Positions 1 to 6,850 of a stretch of DNA of 35,032 nt are shown piece after piece (within the stretch, counting starts at the first letter, position 1; each line of letters begins with the position of its first letter). The stretch spans positions 1 through 35,032 of the forward strand of contig JAJRPE010000155.1 in NCBI GenBank assembly GCA_024280935.1, read 5' to 3'. This DNA comes from Candidatus Hydrogenedentota bacterium. GTDB taxonomy: Bacteria; Hydrogenedentota; Hydrogenedentia; Hydrogenedentales; JAEUWI01. The notes beneath the pieces were generated by a model. That model searched no databases. It was not told where the DNA came from and saw nothing but the letters and a program-made list of their open reading frames with translations. Position numbers and translations under genes: made by a program.

Positions 1-189
1 AAGAAGATTATAACCGCCGAGGTAAAAATAACCGCCAAAGGCAGGGTCTTGGAAGATACGCACTAGCGGATAGTACAGGGCTTTGGTTTTCGGATGAAAA
101 CGGGTCCCGCACATCGCCAACACAAGCGCAGCAACGGGAGTGGCACCGTCCCTCCTCGTTGCTGCGTTTTCTATTGCGTGCCGCGGTGT
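1..189 (-). CDS. Possible partial reading frame running off the left edge
   Basis: The minus strand has a frame open from a TGA at 190-192 to the window edge. It is not in the ORF track because it has no stop inside the window. The distal part reads like protein (FHPKTKALYYPLVRIFQDP, then GGYFYLGGYNL). Candidate starts are GTG at 123, TTG at 120 or ATG at 114, none with a well-placed Shine-Dalgarno. A hairpin repeat (CGCAGCAACG / CGTTGCTGCG, about 127-166) lies across the possible start region, so the upstream part may be repeat rather than gene. I do not recognise the family. It could be chance, because only about 40 convincing codons are visible. Confidence 0.25.
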
Positions 190-280
190 TCAGTGAAATA
201 GGGCAGGCGGCCTTGTATACATCCGTGCAGGAATGTATCGTATTCTTATAAGTGTTCACCATCTGAGCGCGCGAGCGGCT

Positions 281-364
281 CGTCATCCCCGCGAAGGCGG
301 GGATCTAGTCTTGTCTTGAGCAGTTCCTGCCGCGTTCTGGATTCCCACGTTCGTGGGAATGACG
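281..364. repeat. BIME-like palindromic repeat with two inverted hairpins
   Basis: The arms CGTCATCCCCGCGAAGGCGG and ATTCCCACGTTCGTGGGAAT-GACG are near-perfect inverted copies. Each arm is also a hairpin with a trinucleotide loop (CCCCGC-GAA-GCGGGG and TCCCACG-TTC-GTGGGA). The stem sequences differ between arms while pairing is kept. This 'CGTCAT-CCCGCGAA-GGCGGG' type is widely dispersed in bacterial genomes. It sits about 90 bp upstream of the first complete gene. No transposase is nearby. Confidence 0.75.
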
Positions 365-453
365 GCGTACGATGTCATTGGTCGTGAAGGGTAGCGTGTT
401 CTTGTCTCGCCGCCGCTGGGCGCGATGCTTATTGCAGGGAGAAATGGAATACT

Positions 454-1872
454 ATGAATCACATTCGAGTCTCATCGTTCATCTTCATAGTAGCCGCCGG
501 TCTTTTTGCTGGTGGAGTCCAGGCAACTCCGCCCGATGTGGCAACGCGCAACGAAATGTGTCTGAAGCCTTACGGGGAAAACCCATACTACTGGCAATAC
601 AAAGGAGCGCCCGTGGTGCTTCTGGGTGGCTCGGTCGAGGACAATCTTTTTCAGACTTCCGATTTGGCGGCGCACCTTGACCTTCTGAAGGCCTCCGGCG
701 GCAATTACATCCGCAACACCCTGTCTTCCCGCGACGAGGGCAACGTCTGGATGTTCCAGCAGCGGGACGATGGTAAATACGACCTGGAGCACTACAACGA
801 GGAATACTATGCCCGTCTCCGGCACCTCCTCGATCTGTGCCTGGAACGGGATATCATGGTGCAGTTTGAGTTGTGGGATCGCTTCGACTATGCCCGCAAC
901 GAGTGGCATGGCAACCCCTTCCGTCCCATCAACAACATCAACTATACCGTCGCCTCCTCAGGCCTGAAAAACGAATATCCCCGTCACCCTGGCTCCAACG
1001 ACAATCCTTTTTTCCGCAGCATCCCCAAGCGGGACAACAACATGGTCGTGCTCAAATACCAACAGAAGCATATGAATCGGCTACTCGCCACCTCCTTCCC
1101 CTATCCCAACGTGCTCTATTGCATGGACAACGAGACCGGGGCCAATCCCGATTGGGGCGCGTATTGGTCCCAGTATGTGAAGGACAAGGCCAAGTTCATG
1201 GGTGTGATTGTTCAGACCACAGAAATGTGGGACGACTGGAATCTTCGGGGTGCCCAGCATCGCAATACACTGGACCACCCCGAAATCTATTCTTTTGTGG
1301 ATACATCGCAAAACAATCAGAAGAAAGGACAGGTCCACTGGGATAACCTCCAGTGGGTACGTGATTATCTGAAGAAATCACCTCGCCCCATTAACCACGT
1401 GAAGTGTTACGGCGCGGACACGGGTAGATTTGGTGACGCACGGGATGGTGTGGAGCGCTTCTGGCGCAGCCTTGTGGGCGGCGCGGCGTCCATTCGCTTC
1501 CATCGGCCCACATCGGGCCAGGGCCTCGGCGAACGTGCCCAGGCGAACATCAAGAGTGCGCGGATGTTCAGCGGTGCCTTCGATTTAACCAAGGGCACGC
1601 CGCTGCAAAGGAACGCGGTCGTGGACAAGCTCCTTCGCGATGTCGGCGAGAATGAAGCCTACGTCAATTCCGGGCCAAAGACCCATGCGATTTATATGCC
1701 CCGTGGCGGCGAGGTGCGCTTGGTGAGCAGCTACTTTGGGGCGAAGCCTGTCGTGCGTTGGCTCGACATCGAGCATAGCGCATGGCAAGAGTCCGTAGTG
1801 CTAAAGGGGGCCGACCCCACATTGAAAACACCGGGCGAAGGCGCGTGGCTTGCCTTGGTGACTCCAGAATAA
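454..1872 (+). CDS. Secreted TIM-barrel glycoside-hydrolase-like protein
   Basis: This 472-aa protein has a hydrophobic N-terminal signal peptide (IFIVAAGLFAGGVQA, probable cleavage near residue 24). The mature part opens with a substrate-barrel type segment (NPYYWQYKGAPVVLLGGSVE) followed by alternating beta/alpha elements typical of a TIM barrel. A candidate catalytic region is VLYCMDNETG (around residue 225), where the NE pair resembles the acid/base position of clan A glycosidases. The last 100 residues look like a small beta-sandwich (RGGEVRLVSSYFG). The start ATG has AGGGAG about 12 nt upstream. Similar uncharacterised secreted proteins occur in Planctomycetota-like bacteria. Extracytoplasmic carbohydrate processing is inferred; the substrate is unknown and no partner gene is adjacent. 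Confidence 0.6.
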   Translation: MNHIRVSSFIFIVAAGLFAGGVQATPPDVATRNEMCLKPYGENPYYWQYKGAPVVLLGGSVEDNLFQTSDLAAHLDLLKASGGNYIRNTLSSRDEGNVWMFQQRDDGKYDLEHYNEEYYARLRHLLDLCLERDIMVQFELWDRFDYARNEWHGNPFRPINNINYTVASSGLKNEYPRHPGSNDNPFFRSIPKRDNNMVVLKYQQKHMNRLLATSFPYPNVLYCMDNETGANPDWGAYWSQYVKDKAKFMGVIVQTTEMWDDWNLRGAQHRNTLDHPEIYSFVDTSQNNQKKGQVHWDNLQWVRDYLKKSPRPINHVKCYGADTGRFGDARDGVERFWRSLVGGAASIRFHRPTSGQGLGERAQANIKSARMFSGAFDLTKGTPLQRNAVVDKLLRDVGENEAYVNSGPKTHAIYMPRGGEVRLVSSYFGAKPVVRWLDIEHSAWQESVVLKGADPTLKTPGEGAWLALVTPE

Positions 1873-1929
1873 CCCGGTGTCAATTGCCAGATAAGGCTTT
1901 GGTCGCGATCAGGCGCTAACACTAATTCT

Positions 1930-2006
1930 GTGGACCGTGTGGACATGGTGGACGAAGTGGACCACGCATCTTGTCCACACGGTCCACTTCGTCCATAATG
2001 TCCACC
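1930..2006. repeat. Mirrored array of 9-bp units: (GTGGACnnn)4 then (GTCCACnnn)4
   Basis: Four GTGGAC hexamers spaced exactly 9 bp apart (spacers cgt, atg, gaa, cac) are followed, after a short centre, by four reverse-complement GTCCAC hexamers with the same spacing (spacers acg, ttc, aat; one unit is GTCCAT). The array lies 57 bp after one stop codon and 39 bp before the SDR start codon, so it would fold in the SDR leader or could bind a protein as a repeated operator. The ORF track's longer SDR start (1971) is inside this array and is not believable. Confidence 0.8.
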
Positions 2007-2045
2007 AATAAACGTTTCCTTCTTTCCGATCAGGAGAAATACCCT

Positions 2046-2780
2046 ATGAATACACCCTTCGACATTACGGGAAAAATCGCCCTCGTTACCGGGGCCAATC
2101 GTGGCATCGGAAAAGCCATCGTCAAGTCCCTGGTTGCCCACGGCGCGAAAAAGGTCTATGCGGCCGTGCGTACCTTGGCGTCCGCCCAACCCTTGGTGGA
2201 GGCCTTGGGCGATTCCGTGCATCCCCTCGAAATGGACCTGTCCAAGCCCGATACTATCGCGGCTGCAGCGACTGTGGCGACCGATGTCGACCTCGTCATC
2301 AACAATGCCGGGGTGTTGACACAAACGAACGCCCTCTCCAGCAAAGTCTTCGACAACCTGGCCTACGAATTCGACGTAAATGTCTTCGGGTTGATTCGCG
2401 TTGCCCAGGCTTTCGCCCCCATACTCAAGGCGAATGGCGGGGGTGCCTTTGCACAAATCAGCTCTGTGGCTTCCATCAAATCTTTCCCCGGTATCGACAC
2501 CTACTCCGCGTCGAAGGCGGCGTCCTACTCCATTACCCAAGGGCTTCGCGAAAGCCTGAAGGAGCAGGGCACCATCGTCCTCAGTGTACACCCTGGCCCC
2601 ATCGCGACCGACATGGCGGCGCAGGCGGGTATGCTGGAAGGTACGGAGCCGCCCGCCGTCGTTTCGGAAGGCATCGTTGCCGCCCTCAAGGCCGGTGACG
2701 TCCACCTCTTTCCCGATGCTCTCGCCCAGCAGTTTTGGGATGCCTACAAGGGCTACGCCGTGCCCATGGTGGAAGGGTAG
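2046..2780 (+). CDS. Short-chain dehydrogenase/reductase (SDR)
   Basis: A 244-aa classical SDR, the usual length for the family. It shows the Rossmann cofactor motif TGANRGIGKAI near the N-terminus, the structural NNAGV motif, the catalytic Ser in ISSVAS and the YSASKAA (YxxxK) active-site pair. After the active site, HPGPIATDM matches the usual PG motif. It is a cytosolic NAD(P)H-dependent oxidoreductase; the substrate cannot be read from sequence. I chose ATG 2046 over the track's 1971 because AGGAGA lies 9 nt upstream and homology begins here. The TAG stop overlaps the start of the following repeat. No pathway neighbours are evident. Confidence 0.9.
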   Translation: MNTPFDITGKIALVTGANRGIGKAIVKSLVAHGAKKVYAAVRTLASAQPLVEALGDSVHPLEMDLSKPDTIAAAATVATDVDLVINNAGVLTQTNALSSKVFDNLAYEFDVNVFGLIRVAQAFAPILKANGGGAFAQISSVASIKSFPGIDTYSASKAASYSITQGLRESLKEQGTIVLSVHPGPIATDMAAQAGMLEGTEPPAVVSEGIVAALKAGDVHLFPDALAQQFWDAYKGYAVPMVEG

Positions 2781-3008
2781 GAGGGCATCTTGCGCGTGGC
2801 GACGAAGCTCAGGTCGTGCCGCGCGATCCCCAAAAGGCGAGTATCAACGAGTCCTGACGGGTTCGTGCGATTGCGTGGAGCAGGACTGGAGGAAAGAAAA
2901 CGGGGTCACGTCGCTTGCGCAAGGTGCTTTGAGAGTATCTCGGTGTTGTTGCTCCAAGCGCACGAACTCTCGTGCCTCGGGATCGCGCGGCACGCCCGAC
3001 AGGATTGA
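2779..3008. repeat. Family A dispersed palindromic element, copy A1
   Basis: A perfect 15-bp inverted repeat GTGCCGCGCGATCCC (2816-2830) / GGGATCGCGCGGCAC (2979-2993) brackets this gene-free stretch. The left half (CCCAAAAGGCGAGT...GGTTCGTGCGA) recurs almost unchanged at 31445-31502. The right half (GCACGAACTCTCGTGCCTCG) recurs at about 7999 and, inverted, at about 6611. The outer ends (AGGAGGGCATC and CCCGACAGGATTG) are degenerate versions of the family ends. The left end shares bases with the SDR stop codon. No coding capacity is seen. Confidence 0.75.
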
Positions 3009-3030
3009 TGCTTGACCAGCGCCACCAAAA

Positions 3031-3438
3031 TTACTTCAAGGGTGGTCCCCAGTCTTCGTAGGTTGGTTCGGGTTCCAGGGGGCGGAGGCTCACGTAGATG
3101 TCATCGCCCTCAATTCTCAGTCCGTGACGGCGGAGGCATACGTTGCTGCCCCAGAGACATTCGCCGGTCATAAGATTGTACCTCCAGCCATGCCAGGGAC
3201 AGGTGACTACATCGCCCTTCATTTTCCCCTCGGTGAGATCCGCATTCTCGTGTTTGCAGCCCACTTCCGTGGCGAAAAAGGTGCCATCCTTCCGCTTGAT
3301 GATGCCCACCGGGCGGGCCAGAAGGCTAAAAGACTTGATGCGGGTCTTTTTGAAATCTTGAACGCGTGCGAGTTTAACGTATTCCACGGATACTACTTTC
3401 TGGTGGTCGGAATTTTTCCGTAAGTATACGTGTTCCAT
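3031..3438 (-). CDS. Rieske [2Fe-2S] domain protein
   Basis: This 135-aa protein carries both halves of the Rieske cluster-binding signature: CKH (C61, H63) in VGCKHENADL and CPWH (C80, H83) in TCPWHGWRYNLMTG. Its length and single-domain form fit stand-alone Rieske ferredoxins or small electron-transfer components of oxygenases and nitrite reductase NirD-like proteins. The ORF track begins 56 residues upstream, but that extension overlaps the divergent promoter and the start of the next gene and has no family character, so I use ATG 3438. No clear Shine-Dalgarno is visible. It is divergent from an Fe-S assembly group, suggesting a redox role; the electron partner is unknown. Confidence 0.85.
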   Translation of the reverse strand: MEHVYLRKNSDHQKVVSVEYVKLARVQDFKKTRIKSFSLLARPVGIIKRKDGTFFATEVGCKHENADLTEGKMKGDVVTCPWHGWRYNLMTGECLWGSNVCLRRHGLRIEGDDIYVSLRPLEPEPTYEDWGPPLK

Positions 3439-3488
3439 GGGGTTGTCAGCCACCGTGCGGGGCAGGTGGCTGCGGGTGCCGGGCCAAG

Positions 3489-3518
3489 TTGGCAGGAATC
3501 GGTGTAATCCGTTATAAT
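3489..3518 (+). promoter_or_regulatory. Sigma70-like promoter for the DUF1858/IscA group
   Basis: TTGGCA (3489-3494) and a consensus TATAAT (3513-3518) are separated by 18 bp, about 75 bp before the DUF1858 start codon. It lies in the 153-bp region between divergent genes. Inferred from motif match only. Confidence 0.6.
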
Positions 3519-3591
3519 TCAGGAAGATAGCATCGACATGCTGAGAAGGGTGTGGGTGCGTCACAATACATTGAATGAAGCGAGGTGTACT

Positions 3592-3882
3592 ATGCTCGAA
3601 GCGCAAGAATTCTATTTTTCATTGGACATGCCCGTGGCCGAAGCCATGGCAATGCATCCCCGTGCCGCAGAGGTTTTTGCCGCCTTCCATCTGGGCGGTT
3701 GTTCTCATTGTGGCGTGGCCCAGTTTGAGACCATCGAACAGGTTTGCATGGGCTACGGCGTGGATTCGGAGGTCTTGCTTGAGGTCCTCGAAGGACTCAT
3801 GGAAAACGATCCGCCCGAAGCCTTGCAAACAAAGACCAAAGCCGCCGAAGAGGCCCCTGCGGAAAGTCCCGCAGAAGGTTAA
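3592..3882 (+). CDS. DUF1858-type redox-disulfide domain protein
   Basis: A 96-aa protein with the pattern of the DUF1858/TIGR03980 family (hybrid-cluster-protein-associated redox disulfide domain): an N-terminal MPVAEAMAMHPRAAEVF helix, the GGCSHC motif (C37, C40), then ETIEQVC (C52). Family members are small and often linked to nitrosative-stress or Fe-S proteins. The C-terminal tail is Ala/Glu/Pro rich and probably disordered. Start ATG 3592 is chosen over 3538 because GAGGTG lies 5 nt upstream. It is 61 nt ahead of the A-type Fe-S carrier on the same strand and probably co-transcribed. A thiol redox or cluster-handling role is inferred. Confidence 0.85.
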   Translation: MLEAQEFYFSLDMPVAEAMAMHPRAAEVFAAFHLGGCSHCGVAQFETIEQVCMGYGVDSEVLLEVLEGLMENDPPEALQTKTKAAEEAPAESPAEG

Positions 3883-3901
3883 TACGGCCAGGCCCCGATC
3901 T

Positions 3902-3921
3902 CGCCGAAATTCGGCGCTTAT
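3902..3921 (+). terminator. Weak hairpin with T-rich tail between DUF1858 and IscA genes
   Basis: CGCCGAAATTCGGCG followed by CTTATTTTT. The stem is only about 5 bp with a realistic loop, so it could be an attenuator or chance rather than a strong terminator. Confidence 0.3.
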
Positions 3922-3943
3922 TTTTCGAATCAAGGAGGTCAGA

Positions 3944-4312
3944 ATGACCGTTTCCGATAACACGATTGAACAACCCAAGCCCAAAGCCCTGCTCCGCGCC
4001 ACCGACGATGCCATTGCCGCGTTGAAGAAGATGCAGCAGGGCGAAGAAGGCCAGGGCAAGGAGGGCGTTCGTCTGGGTGTCAAAGGCGGCGGCTGCTCGG
4101 GCTTTTCCTACGTGCTGGAGTTCGATAATCCACGGGAGGGCGACAATATCCTCGATCAGGATGGCGTGAAGTTCTTTATGGACCGAAAATCCGCCATCTA
4201 TCTCAAAGGCATTGTCCTAGAGCACAAGGCCGGATTACAGGGCAAAGGCTTCGTCTTCCAGAACCCGAACGCGACCAGCACCTGCGGCTGTGGTGAGTCC
4301 TTCTCCGTATAG
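3944..4312 (+). CDS. A-type Fe-S cluster carrier (HesB/IscA/ErpA family)
   Basis: A 122-aa protein of usual family length plus a short N-terminal extension. The three cluster-binding cysteines are present: C51 in KGGGCSGFSY and C114/C116 in STCGCGESFSV. The family accepts Fe-S clusters from a scaffold and delivers them to apo-proteins in the cytosol. ATG 3944 has an excellent AAGGAGGT 8 nt upstream; the track's longer ORF is spurious read-through from another frame. The gene sits between the DUF1858 protein and a YgfZ fusion, an assembly-themed context. Its TAG stop is made from the first bases of repeat A2. IscA, ErpA and HesB cannot be separated here. Confidence 0.93.
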   Translation: MTVSDNTIEQPKPKALLRATDDAIAALKKMQQGEEGQGKEGVRLGVKGGGCSGFSYVLEFDNPREGDNILDQDGVKFFMDRKSAIYLKGIVLEHKAGLQGKGFVFQNPNATSTCGCGESFSV

Positions 4313-4496
4313 GAGGTTGGGCATCCCTGCCCGACACAAATGGACTTCCGGTCATGAAAATCGCGTTCGCCGCATAGTCAGGCTTCGTCTCAACCAAGCA
4401 TATTGTTTTCCGCGTGGTGGTATTTTTCTTCAACGCCCCGCTGACTTGCCGTTCAACGGGCGCTTCGCGTCGGGCAGGGATGCCCAACCTCCTATA
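4308..4496. repeat. Family A element, copy A2, with perfect 28-bp terminal inverted repeats
   Basis: The left end TATAGGAGGTTGGGCATCCC (continuing TGCCCGAC, 4308-4335) is the exact reverse complement of 4469-4496. TA lies at both outer ends, as a TA target duplication would give. Each terminal repeat is also a hairpin (GGGCA-TCCC-TGCCC). The interior of about 130 bp has no ORF. It fills the whole gap between the Fe-S carrier and the YgfZ gene and supplies the former's TAG stop. Confidence 0.85.
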
Positions 4497-4516
4497 ATCA
4501 ACGGAACAACCCCTCC

Positions 4517-6247
4517 ATGCCCGTACTTCGAGAGATAAAGGCCGTCCGTGAAAACATTGGCCTCTGGATGCGCGACGACTATACCGTCGTCCAGTTTTCC
4601 GGCAAGGACGCTGGTACGTGGCTCCATGCCCAGACCACCAACGATGTCACGGGGCTGAAAACCGGCACCGGTAACCTTCAATCCATGCTGGACCGAAAGG
4701 GGCGGGTTCAAGCCTACTTTTCCCTACATCGCTGGGAGGACGAATTCTGGGTCATCATCGAATCGGCCCAGCTTCTCGCGTTGATGGCCCGTGTGGAAAC
4801 CCATCTCATTCTCGAAGACGTGACGGTGGAGGAGGTGGGCAAAGGTATCCCCCAGATTCTTTTGGAGGGTCCGCGTGCGGCCATCCTCATCGCCAACCAG
4901 CATGGCGACCCCCTGGAAGCGGCGCAGCAACTGCCCGCAGCGGATCATGCTTTCAGCGCCATTCAATTTCTCGGTCATGAAGTTCTTATTATTCGCCAAA
5001 GTGAATCGGGCGAAGACGGCTTCCTTCTGCTCCCGGCTCCTGGCGAGTCCCAGGCGCTCTATGAAAAAATCGAAGATCTCGGTGTCGACTTTGGCGTGGT
5101 GCCCGTTGGCCCCGAAGCCCGTTCCACCCTGATTCTCGAATCGGGTCTGCCCCGTTGGGATGCCGGTATCGACGCCACACGCATCGTGGCCGAGACGCCC
5201 CTTGCCCAGCCCGCCGTAAGCTATGAAAAGGGCTGCTACCTGGGACAGGAAGTCGTCGCCCGCCTCAAGGCCTATGGAAGCCCCAAGCAGCAACTTGTCG
5301 CCCTCCTGATCAAAGACGATGGCGCGCCCATCCCTGCGGAGGGCAGCACCCTTGTTGACACGGACAAGAAGGTGGGGACTTTGGTCCGTCGTGGATATTC
5401 GCCGACCCTCGAAAGCTGGCTGGCACTGGCCTACATGAATCGGGACTATCGTGTTCCTAGTGCGGTCTATGAATTGGGCACGGAAGACTCGGGCACTACG
5501 TTCAGCGCGACCTTGGCCCACCTGCCAGCCTACACGCCCCGGACCCGCCGCGAAAATGCGGAGCGCTATTACGAGGAAGCGCTCGGCCATTTTGAGGACG
5601 ACCACGACGACGAAAAAAACACCGCCATCGAAATCCTGATGGAGGTGCTCCTTCTTGCGCCGGATTACGAGGATGCCTACGAAGCCCTGGGCGTTATTCT
5701 TCACCGCCATCACCGGGTGGACGAGGCCATTCGCTTTATGAAGAAGCTCGCCGCCCTCAATCCCAATTGTGTAATGGCCCACACCAATCTTTCCGTTTTC
5801 TACATGAGCCAGGGGTTGATACAGGAAGCTGAGGATGAGAAGGCCCTGGCCAACCAGCTTGAGTTCAAGCAGGAACTCGATGCGCGGCAGGCGGAAGAAG
5901 CATCACGGCAAGAGCGGAAACGTATCAAGGCCGAGGCCGAAGGCCGCATCGGTATGTTCTTGGAAGTGCTCGACATTGACCCGGATGATCCCGTGGCCAC
6001 TATGGGCCTGGGACAGGCCTACATCCAACTGGGTCGCCACGAAGAGGCCATCCCCTGTCTGGAGACGGCCACCCGGGTGCAGAAGGACTTTTCCGCAGCC
6101 TACCTGAACCTCGGTAAGTGCCACGAGTATCTCGGTCATACCGATTCAGCCCGCGACACCTACACGCAGGGAATTGAAGTCGCCGGACGAAAGGGTGATC
6201 TCATGCCCATGCGCGAAATGGAGCGGCGGCTCAAACAGTTGGCGTAA
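4517..6247 (+). CDS. YgfZ/GcvT-like folate-binding protein fused to TPR repeats
   Basis: A 576-aa two-part protein. Residues 1 to about 330 are a GcvT/YgfZ-type fold with the diagnostic KGCYLGQE motif at about residue 237. YgfZ is a tetrahydrofolate-linked protein needed for maturation of certain Fe-S enzymes. After a linker, residues about 345-576 contain TPR helices (APDYEDAYEALGVILHRHHR, then ATMGLGQAYIQLGRHEEAIP and SAAYLNLGKCHEYLGHTDSA) with a charged helix between the two TPR groups. YgfZ proteins normally end near 330 aa, so the TPR half is an added protein-binding module. It follows the A-type carrier, separated only by repeat A2. Start ATG 4517 lacks a strong Shine-Dalgarno. Cytosolic. 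Confidence 0.88.
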   Translation: MPVLREIKAVRENIGLWMRDDYTVVQFSGKDAGTWLHAQTTNDVTGLKTGTGNLQSMLDRKGRVQAYFSLHRWEDEFWVIIESAQLLALMARVETHLILEDVTVEEVGKGIPQILLEGPRAAILIANQHGDPLEAAQQLPAADHAFSAIQFLGHEVLIIRQSESGEDGFLLLPAPGESQALYEKIEDLGVDFGVVPVGPEARSTLILESGLPRWDAGIDATRIVAETPLAQPAVSYEKGCYLGQEVVARLKAYGSPKQQLVALLIKDDGAPIPAEGSTLVDTDKKVGTLVRRGYSPTLESWLALAYMNRDYRVPSAVYELGTEDSGTTFSATLAHLPAYTPRTRRENAERYYEEALGHFEDDHDDEKNTAIEILMEVLLLAPDYEDAYEALGVILHRHHRVDEAIRFMKKLAALNPNCVMAHTNLSVFYMSQGLIQEAEDEKALANQLEFKQELDARQAEEASRQERKRIKAEAEGRIGMFLEVLDIDPDDPVATMGLGQAYIQLGRHEEAIPCLETATRVQKDFSAAYLNLGKCHEYLGHTDSARDTYTQGIEVAGRKGDLMPMREMERRLKQLA

Positions 6248-6319
6248 CGAAACACTGCCAAGGTTGTTGGTACCTTAGATGCCTGCCAGAATACGGTCTC
6301 TCATGAAGGACTGCCCTAC

Positions 6320-6559
6320 GTGCCACCCGATCGTGTACTCACGTTCGGGTGCCTTGCGCGAAAGAGAACTCAGGCAGAAATACCAGCAACACCGTAGCTT
6401 TTTTATCGCTTTTCGGGGGGAGACTTGTCGCCAGGCACCCGCAACAGAAAGCACAAAGGCTACGGTTATAGCACGGGGAAGCAGGCAGGCTTCAAGGGAC
6501 AAGGCACCCAAACTTGCCTTGTCCCGTCTCCGACGTTCCAAGTCAAGATCGGGTGGCAC
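6320..6559. repeat. Palindromic element with 13-bp inverted ends (GTGCCACCCGATC)
   Basis: GTGCCACCCGATC (6320-6332) and GATCGGGTGGCAC (6547-6559) are exact inverted copies in a 600-bp gene-free stretch (6248-6850). Inside is a strong hairpin at 6496-6525 (GGGACAAGGCA / TGCCTTGTCCC). I see no conserved ORF. The ends resemble the inner repeat of family A (GTGCCGCGCGATC), so it may be a diverged relative. Confidence 0.6.
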
Positions 6560-6596
6560 ACGGGAGCTTCTTTTTGTGGACTGAAGTGATGGTTAA

Positions 6597-6735
6597 GTGC
6601 CAATTCTGTCGGACGTGCCGCACGATCCCGAGGTACGAGTGTTCGTGCGTCTTTGGTGGACCCATAGATCCACGTGCGTTTCATTGCGCGGCGAGCGGCT
6701 TGTGTCGGACAGGAATGTCCGACCTCCTCTTTTCG
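6597..6735 (-). repeat. Family A element, copy A4 (inverted orientation)
   Basis: Read on the minus strand it aligns with copy A3: end AGGAGGTCGGACATTCCTGT, then CACAAG, then a conserved core GCACGAACACTCGTACCTCG and GGATCGTGCGGCAC. The terminal hairpin is GTCGGACA-TTCC-TGTCCGAC, where A2 has GGGCA/TGCCC, so both strands of the stem changed together. A second short copy of TCGGACGTGCCGCACGATC follows at 6734-6752. No coding potential is seen. Confidence 0.75.
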
Positions 6736-6850
6736 GACGTGCCGCACGATCATGTTTTCCTTTCAGCAAGCCAACTCTTGATGTGTTGTCAGACAAGCCC
6801 GGTTTTTCGCTGTAGTTGCCCCGCGCAAACCGGCTATACTTGCGGCTATC

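Noticed and set aside
1930-2006. CRISPR array
   Set aside because: Repeat units are 6 bp with 3-bp spacers and invert halfway; no cas genes. No CRISPR-like array was seen elsewhere in the window.
1971-2045. Upstream extension of the SDR in the ORF track
   Set aside because: It would encode the 9-bp array; the strong AGGAGA site and homology support ATG 2046.
1731-2705. 324-aa minus-strand ORF
   Set aside because: Antisense shadow of the SDR, whose catalytic motifs are intact on the plus strand.
3439-3606. N-terminal extension of the Rieske ORF
   Set aside because: It overlaps the divergent promoter and the DUF1858 start and has no Rieske-family character.
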